From Dermacentor variabilis (taxonomy: Eukaryota; Arthropoda; Arachnida; Ixodida; Ixodidae), in contig NC_134572.1 of the NCBI RefSeq assembly GCF_050947875.1, positions 129,006,105 through 129,070,104 on the forward strand: a stretch of DNA of 64,000 nt, read 5' to 3'. The translations under genes were made by a program, and so were the position numbers. The notes beneath the pieces were generated by a model. The model ran no database searches and had not been told where the DNA came from. It worked only from the letters and a program-made list of their open reading frames with translations. Positions 51,991-60,900 of this stretch are shown piece by piece. Within the stretch, counting starts at the first letter, position 1; each line of letters starts with the position of its first letter.

Positions 51991-54900
51991 ATGCGAGTGC
52001 GCACTATAGTTGTCGGCGCCCAGTGAGGGCCCCCTCTAATGAAGGGAGATTTCAAGCCCTGGTAGGAGCAGCGAATTACGAGGATTTGACACTTGCCGCG
52101 GTACGCGCGTTCATCTGCTATGCTGCTACACCGGCCCTCACAAATAGTAGCAGCATATCAGACTCACCTCACCTCTTCCCACGTCACCACACACCACCAT
52201 CATGACACCACGGCACAGTAGAAACGAAGCCGAAACAGGCTGTAGAAATGCTATTATGTTAAAATATTTAGAACGTTCTGAGATTTGCCGGTGGTCAATT
52301 ACCACAAAAGCAAATTGAATACTCAACAATGTAATGTCAGTACTTTTTGAAATGTGCTGTACAAGAAGTTCAAGGGGCCGAGGTTTTCTGGAGAAGCGAC
52401 TCCGCTCACTGACCGAGAACTTTACGAAGAAATGCAAATTTCGGCCCACCACGCTCAAAAGCGTGTTTCGACTGAAAATTCAACGACTCTGTTGAGTAGA
52501 CGACTGCGCACGAGTAGCAGAGTGGCTCAGTGACTGTGTTTCAGTAACACTTAACGATGCTACGGAGCTATAACTTCGTAGTGAGGAATCTTCAACGTGC
52601 ACTGCAAAGTGTCCGGATGTTGGAAATATCATCTTTCACTCTTCCTCAGCAAAAAAAAAGGCACGCACAAACGTACGCATTTGGGCTGGTTGGTTCATGA
52701 CATGAATAGGGAAAAACAGTGCAATGAACAGGAGGCCGGAAAGAAAGAAATTTCAGTTATATGTTTGTAAAGGTAGGTTCTGTGTTCTGAGTATTGGAAC
52801 ACGAATATGGAAGATTCCTTTGCGTCGTTGGCCCCTAGGTGGCGAAATTTTCACACCTTGGTAACACTAAAAGGTACTGATTTCCAAATGAAATACTGTT
52901 GGAAATCAAGAAAGGAAGAGTGGCTTATTACTCTCTTACGCACGCATTTTACTTGGCTGCGCTGCTGCTTTGTTTTCTGCCATAACAAACGGGCTAATGA
53001 AGTTTGACGACCTCGCGCATGTGATTTTTTTATAATATTAATTTTTCTGTGACTGGTGACTAAGCATTAGAAAGCACTCAATGTTAAGAGTCTAGTGCCT
53101 CAGCAAACAACGGGACTCTCATATAATCGCGAGGCTGGGTCGATTCACTCCACCAGAATATTTGCCTGTGGGATAAAGACTGACTGACAGGCTTGTTGGT
53201 TCACGATTACCGGGAAAAGAAGAACGGAACTGTTAGACGGCACGAACCTGGAAGTGGGTTATCTGTCTCTGCCTTGATAGCTCGCGTGCATCAAATAGCC
53301 CGCACCATCGGAGACTTCGAAGGTGCATGTTTGTGTTCTCTTCCGCCAATGTCTAGATTGACATGTGCTTTAATTTGGTGACTGTCCGGCGAAGACGGAG
53401 AAAGGGCTGTCTACGCCCTGAATTGTGTAACACAGGTAAAGTTGCTCAAGGAGTTCGTTACTGTTCCACAAGGAGTTCCCCATCATCCCGAAAACAGGAT
53501 ATGTAGGGAAAGTAATGCGACTCATTTTCTTATCACATGCAGAGGAATTGGGAGGGCTGGGCCTCTGGTAACAACCGTTTCTGGTAGGTGTTAGCTGAAC
53601 GATCCGACGCAGCTCAGTCACTTCTTAGCCTTTACGTAGGACGGAGCGCATGAAAAGCGAACAGTTGTTTCAACGTTGCGTCACGGTTCGAAATGCTGCG
53701 CAGAGTCGGTCACCAATACGTCATGCACATTACGTCATGCAAAGGAGCGATACATTTCATTGTAAAGAATGCATTAAAACAAACCAATAAACTTTCGCTG
53801 CGCCAAAAGGACCCACACACTAGAAAATACGCTGAAACCCACTACATTGCCCTGACGTGCGGTCACTCTCGTTCCAGCTCTTAATTGGAAAAAATTTGGC
53901 CTCCGTTTTCCACACTAGTAATTAGCCCTTTTTCTCTGCCAAATGAATATAAATTTAGCAGAAGTACTTGTTTGTTTCAAATGATGTAGTCTGCCATTTA
54001 GTTAACCTTCAGACATGTAAAAAAATATTCTGAGGTCTTAGGTGCGAAAACCAAGATACGATTATGAGGCAGGTCGTAGTGGGGACTCCGGATCGATTTT
54101 GATCCCCTAGAGTTCTTTAACGGCCCCCCAATGCATGGCAAACTGGCGTTTTTCGCATAAAATGCAAAACGCACCAGCGAAAACGAGACAAACGCGGAGG
54201 CATCACGACATCACAAGGCGATCGCAGTACGCCTTGTGATCATTTCGATGTTTCCCTCTCTATCCTTCCATTGCTGTGTGGCACCATATGCAAACCATTA
54301 CGAAGAAGCAACTAGTCCAACACTACGTCGACATTTGCACACTCACGGCGGCGGAGGTAGCTGCTCATGACGGCCGCTTCCATGATCCCGCTCACAGTCA
54401 CGAGGCAGGCCTGCTCGAATTGCCGGCCTTGCACAGTCGCCATGACGGCACCGCTGGAAAGTGGCAGAAGCTGTCGAACGAGTCTCCAGGACAGCACCAG
54501 CCGCGCATCGTCGCGGCGGATGTCCCCGTTAGCCACGAGCAGCTTGGCCACCTCCGTCGAGTTTCCCAGCACCAATAGAGCGTCGGATTCGCCGTACGCG
54601 CCGCCCGTGTACTTCGCGATGAGTCTCCGCCACTCGTCTGAAAAAGCGCACGTATTAGGTGCGGTGAGACGGTGAAAAATCGTACGGTAGACTTACAATT
54701 AGACGAGTAATGACCATGGCCGTGCACTTATAGTTGGGTTGACTGTTGGGCTAGTTGGTCGTCCATATTTGAAGTAGTGGCTTAGCGCAAATAAAAACCA
54801 CGGACACAAGGAAGACAGACAAGGACAAGGCGCTTGTCCTTGTCTGTCTTCCTTGTGTCCGTGGTTTTTATTTACGCTAAGCCACTACTTATAGTTGGGC

Positions 54901-57900
54901 TGTCTATAAAACATCAAATTAAAAAAAGCACATTTCACTTTTTAAAAATATTTTTGTCTATTTTACAAATGCACCATATTTCTTTCGTATGATACAGAGT
55001 GTAAAGAAAATATTACCAAAAAATAACATTGGGTCCATCTGATCTCTTTATTCATCTCGCCCTGGCATTATTCGTGACTATGGAGTACAATGCTAATTTA
55101 ACATCACACTCGAACAACCTGGGTAAAAAATGTCTTCTGCACTGTTAAGACACAAGTTCACTTCGTTCATCTCGAACTCTTTGTCAGGCGAAGGTCGCAA
55201 TATTGCAATTACTGTATTTTTTCTTTCTTTTTTTTTTCCTGTGGGGATACAGATTCCCTAGTTGCTCTCCACAGGTACGTTGGCTCCATCCACGCACGCA
55301 ACCTCGTGCGCGGGTTTAAAGTCGAAAGTTCGCCTATTCTGCCCTAGGTGGACGATCACCGACTGGCTTACCCTTGGAAACGACGCCTCCAGTCAACGTG
55401 CCGAATTCGCCAACGGTCGTAACCTCCCCGTTGCTCGGCACATTTTTCAGCTTGCGGATCAACGTCAGCACTGATATGAAATGAAAAAAAAAAAAAAAGA
55501 ACTGCGGCTGATGCAACGCACCTCGTTGAAATCTACATTCAACGAAGCTTCGTTTAAATGCATAAGCAATGCAGAAAGCTGCGTTAGTTTCCGTTTTCTT
55601 TTTTTCGTTGTTGTCTTTTTGCAACGTCAGTGCACGGTGAAAGCGGATGCCCTCGCCCAAACCACACCATCCAAATCTCAAGCTGTACAACCGCCGCCCC
55701 TTCGCATCTGCTCGCGCGCATGCGCATATGCCCTCACGCATCCCTGCTACGCAGTGTGATGCATGCGGCGATCGGCTCAAAGAGTTAGTTGGCGTTGGCA
55801 CGACAGAAGTATGCGCGCGAGCTTTTTTGTGCATGAGTAGCGTGTGGAACACGCGCATGGACGTCAGGAATGCCCACGTAGGGTCTGCGAGGCAGCACCC
55901 AACTGGAAGTTCTGACGTACACGCGCGATGCCCTAAAGCGCATGATTGCAACGCCAGATCGCTTTCGTGAGCTTGACGGTTTGGTGTCAGTGATAGTCTC
56001 CTTGAAGGCCTTTGAAATCAGTGCAACCTAGCCAAATGACGTCCTCCTAATGTTTATCACCAAGTGACCTGCTTTGAACGTGCGTACGATTGTTGCTGAA
56101 ATAGTAATAAAGGGAACAGAAAGTGATCGTGGACTAACGGTTAGTGCATTGGGCTCCTGCGGTGGGGGACCGAGGTTCGATGCCACCATCGGGTACGTAA
56201 CCTTTTATTAACTACGAGCTATCCTGGAAGTCAGCAGCAGCACTCAGCATCCACGGTCGAAAATATCCGAAACAGTTCGCAAAGGAACCTTTGCTATAAA
56301 AAAGAGCAAGACTTAGTACATAAATGTCGCAGGAATAATCGGGATCCTTGTTTTTTTTACATTATTCTAATGTATTCTCCATACTTGACTTGTGACGTTA
56401 GCGTATGCCGCAGGCCCAGGTTTTCGAATAAAGCCGTGTCCCATCTAACTGGTTTCGTTCAGTATGTTTACCCAACTACGTACTAAACGTTGCATTCAAA
56501 GAAGATTGACCGGTTCGTCTAGTTGGTACTACAATAATTTTGTGGCCAATAGCGTTTATTCGGAAATAGTTCAAAAGGACAATAGACAAAGACGAAATGC
56601 CCGACTGCATGGTGTAGGATGGGCACAGAAATGGTCCCAATGCTCATTATAACGTAAATGAACAAGGTCTTGTAGGATAAGGAGTAGCACTACACCTCCT
56701 ACAAAACATGGCCTTGTGGACTACTTTTTGCAGTTATTTTCTTTGTTAGAAAAGTCCAGAAACTAATGTAAAAGAGGAATCGACAAACTAGTCGCTATTT
56801 CTTGTTTTTGTTAATGTCGTTTCTTTAATATGTATTAATAGTGCTTGAGAACTAGAATTTGCAGAGATTAGTTTGTCTCAAGATTTTCGAGCAGCTCTCT
56901 TTGCCATTACATGTTCTTGTGAATGATTTCACTTGTTTAATTAGAAGGTTTGTGTCCAAAAGGAGACCAGTACTTGAGTTTATCGTTTCTAAAGCTTACC
57001 AAAATATTCATAACTTTGGGCTGCCGTACAACAAAACCACCGGCATCTCTTCGATTTTCGCGCCAGGCAGCAGCCTGTATTTGTCAGCGGTTTTGATGGC
57101 TAAAAAAAAATAACCCCCGATTTTTATTCCGCAAATTTAAAAAATAACATAAAACACAGAAACGAAGGAGCCCATATACACACTGCCAGCCCTATACAAT
57201 TCTATGGGATGATACCAGCTGATTGCATATACGGCTTGCGGGCCACACGTACAAGTTTTTTCCGGTATGCTCTCATCGGCAATTGGTGGCTAATATTGCT
57301 CCGAATTATATTATTACTGATGTCTGATGCCACGCGTTGTTGGTTTTCGGAACCATCGTTGTTTCATATTTCCTGCAGCAAATTCATGTGCGTTTTTCCT
57401 TTTTTTTTTTTTTCAATAACCCTTGCTGAAGCGTGCAACGCAGGTTTACCAAGGGAAAAAAAAAACGTACGCTTTGCTTCGGCGACCGCGATGTGACCGG
57501 CTAGCTGAACGATGTCCAGGTTTGAGTCGTACTCGTGTAGAAAGTAGGCGTAGACATCAAAGTCGACAGCTGCATTTTTCAACCATGGCACGTAGTCTTT
57601 GTCTGTATCCATCTGCAGTAAAAGTGACGCCATCGCGAGACGTTACATTTTGAAGTGCAGCTAAACATTGTCTAGCGATGTCCCCATATTACTCGCAGAT
57701 TTTCGCGGTGGTCATGCGGTTCTGGTTTCAGAAACAGCAGAACTCGGGCACTGCACCACTTCCACACTCTAGAAAAGGTTCAATTACATATGTGCTCTAT
57801 TTCCTTTTAATATTATTTTCTGTTTATTGACTGCACGGAGAAAATTTACTAGGAAAAAAAGAAGAGGATACAACAGTAAAGTGTACACATTATGGTAAGT

Positions 57901-60900
57901 TCCTGATCATACAAGTTCAACTAAATCTAGCAAAATACAAGGTATAGAATATATAGACAATCGATTTCAGTTAACTTCTCAGTATACACTACAATACAAC
58001 ACGCATCTACACAGACACAAAACCGTACAAGTATAGTCAAATTCCTACGTTTGAAATGTTTGTTAAAGTTGCGCAAAATTTTGAATGGTTAGCAGCTGAT
58101 ACTGCCGAGCCGGGAAGGTGATTGCAGTCACCTGAGATGCGGGAGGAAAGACAACTGACAGCCTCTGGTTTATCGCAACCTAGTTCCGGCATTGTGAGGA
58201 CGGTGTAATTAGCCTCCAATTAAATAAAGATACACTCAGTGATCGAAATTGCTTGATAAGCGCGACAATTCGCGAAGGTTTGCTATAAGGATTAGTCGCA
58301 GCGACCTTTTTATTTCGGCTATGCTTGCCGTACGGCGATATTTATTGAGAACGAAAGAAGTAGAGTTCTTTTAAACGATTTCAAGAGAGTAAACTAAGTT
58401 ATAGGGGACTCGCATGAGACCGCCAGCCTTGTATTGCCGTGAGGCGACGAAGTTTTTTTATTATTTTAATTTTTTTGCCGCCATTGTGAGGAACAGACAC
58501 GGGTGGACGGTAGTACAGCTGCTCGACTTGCACAAAGCACGTTTGTATGTTTTAACGCGATAGCGTTTAGGAGCTCGTGTCGCAGAAAAGCCGGTGTCGT
58601 CGGCGTCGGTGTTGGTGTCGGCGTCCGCGGCGTTAGCCGTGAGCGATAAATCACGGCAGGCACTTCATAAATAAAAAATTGGAGGACGCTTAAGCTTCGC
58701 CTTCAAGAGTGGAACGCGACAGCGTTCCCGTCGACCCGCTAAGGGGTATTGGGCTACGGCGCAGCGACTACGCACCCCGTATCGGACGCGGTGAGCGTCG
58801 AGCAACGCAGCGTTCGGCGCGACAACGAAATGTGCGCCTGAGCAAGCGACGCACGCCTGAGCCTTAGCAACAGCTCGTTTCTAAGGAAACACCGCGTTCA
58901 CTAGAGGCGCTTATGTACCGCTTTGAAGCATCGAACTCGTGGCTCAGTGGTAACGTCTCCGTCTCACACTCCGGAGACCCTGGTTCGATTCCCACCCAGC
59001 CCATCTTGGAAGTTGCTTTTTATTTATGAAGTACCTGCCGTGATTTATCGCTCACGGCCAACGCCGCGGACGCCGACGACACCAGCTTTTCTGCGACACG
59101 AGCTCCTTAACGCTGTCGCGTTAAAAAGCAACTTCCAAGATGGGCTGGGTGGGAATCGAACCAGGGTCTCCGGAGTGTGAGGCGGAGACGTTACCACTGA
59201 GCCACGAGTTCGATGCTTCGAAGCGGTACAAAAGCGCCTCTAGTGAACGCGGTGTTGCCTTAGAAACGAGCTATATACTCCGACGTAGCGCGCGCGCGCG
59301 TCGAACTCCGCGACGCCACGCTGGAGAAAAAAATTGGAGGACGCTTAAGCTTCGCCTTCAAGAGTGGAACGCGACAGCGTTCCCGTCGACCCGCCAAGGG
59401 GTGTAAGACAATGGGCTACGGCGCAGCGACTACGCGCCCCGGACGCGGTGAGCGTCGAGCAACGCAGCGTTCGGCGCGACAACGAAATGTGCGCCTGAGC
59501 AAGCGACGCACGCCTGAGCCTCAGAAACAGCTCGTTTCTGGTGGTCCGCCCACTTGGTGGTCCGAGGAGCGCGGCCACGCGCGCCGTGTTACCTCTAACA
59601 GTGGCCGCGCCTGTACATCTAAAGAAAAGGAGATAAATGACCACTAAAAACAGGTGCATCTTGCGAGATCCTACTGTCTTGTGGAAAAGCCTACAATGGA
59701 CAGACTGGCAAGCAGCCTGCGTCAGCACAATAATACCTTAAAGGTAACGCTTACCTCCCATCTTTAAGCACACTGTATAAGCCTGTGGTTGTAAGCCTTT
59801 TTTCGATAGGACTGTGATAGTCGTCAAGCACAAAGAGAAAAAAATTTCGTGAACTTGCAGAAGGCTTTCGCAAACAGATAATGTCTGATGATCGCGTATG
59901 GGAGGCGTCTATCCCTTTGTTAAATTGTGAGATGCGAACGCATGGTGATCTCTTTCATTGACTTAATGACATGCGCACGCAGATTGAGTCCCCTTTTTTG
60001 TTTTCTTCTTATTCAACTTTAGTTATTAGGTGGCGCTCGTCCTAAGTAGTTCCTTCTTGTATTGCCGTCGTTTTCCGCGCCGATTAAAACTGCACCTCGG
60101 ATCCAGACCTTAGTCCGTTCCCGTGTATTTAGACAGGCGCCTCTCGAAGTTTATGACCTTCCGTGTTCCTTTGAAAGGGGTCAGACGTACGGTCAAAATT
60201 TTCTTTGCTTGCCACTTCAGGGTTATGCATCCGAACTTGACGTAGGTCGGAAAGCCGTACTCGAAGCCCAGCCTCACGATCCTCTCGGCGATGTTGAAGT
60301 TGGGATCGGGCGGCATGTTGGACAGGTCGAGTCCGACTATGTCGAGGAACGACTTCAGTGCAGGCACCTGAATTAACATCGTCGTCGTGGCGATGCAGGT
60401 CACTCACTGATGCAAATCACTCTGCCTATTCACTTTATCTCGTAAAGTTACCTATGCCTATGATGATCCCGCTGCTTCTTTTTTTTTTCACAAATACCCC
60501 TAAGTTCTTCTGCACATCTCCATTGCTGACCAGTTAATGCAACGCTTTATCAACTCGGCTAACCATTTCACAAAACTTTCTTCCCCTTGGGCATTTCGGC
60601 ACAACTAGTTTGCCATACTCACAATAATAAGTGTTCCTATGGTTCAAGTTGTTGATTTATTTCAGCCTCGTTCTGCGATATACTAACTTCTTGGTCTAGA
60701 GCAACCACTCCGGAACGGCGTTGGTCCTGGGTTTGATCTCTAAACAAGGACGATTTTTTTTTAGCTGTTAAGGCCCTCTTTCTGAGAAATACTTCCTTTT
60801 TTGTAACTTAATGCTAAGTCGGGCAGATGACAATATTTCACTTTAAGTCTACACAGTAGTTGGCCGAAGAATAGGCCAAAGCTGGGCGAAACAAGTTTGA

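Larger units (their letters stand above)
50538..54346 (-). other. Intron between exons 5 and 6 of the M13 gene
   Basis: Holds a G12 run at 51,003-51,014, a (TA)n microsatellite, a LINE 3' end with (GAT)n, and a SINE tail. The stretches 50,560-51,000, 51,020-51,710 and 51,990-54,030 show no recognised gene; open frames there lack family motifs. Confidence 0.6.
57613..60190 (-). other. Intron between exons 2 and 3 of the M13 gene
   Basis: Holds the SINE cluster with long inverted repeat at 58,545-59,540. The other parts (57,660-58,480 and 59,650-60,180) are AT-rich with nothing recognisable. Confidence 0.6.

Noticed and set aside
51580..52205. Frames with Tyr-Ile and poly-Asp strings
   Set aside because: Translation of the (TA)n and (GAT)n microsatellites, not proteins.
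55334..55951. A 205-codon minus-strand frame as a single-exon gene
   Set aside because: Only its last 33 codons (55,372-55,470) match the M13 protein, with an AG acceptor and T-run before them; the rest is intron that happens to be open.
58936..59208. Two tRNA genes head to head
   Set aside because: Promoter boxes are good, but the anticodon stem does not form a standard 7-nt loop and both copies sit inside a larger repeated unit; SINE-derived is the better reading. The same applies at 36,868, 40,413, 47,217, 56,124 and 63,239.
60110..60190. Exon 2 of the M13 gene extending to an alternative donor AAG|GTCATA
   Set aside because: It would also keep phase, but it is a weaker donor and adds residues that do not fit the family; GTACGT at 60,190 is preferred.
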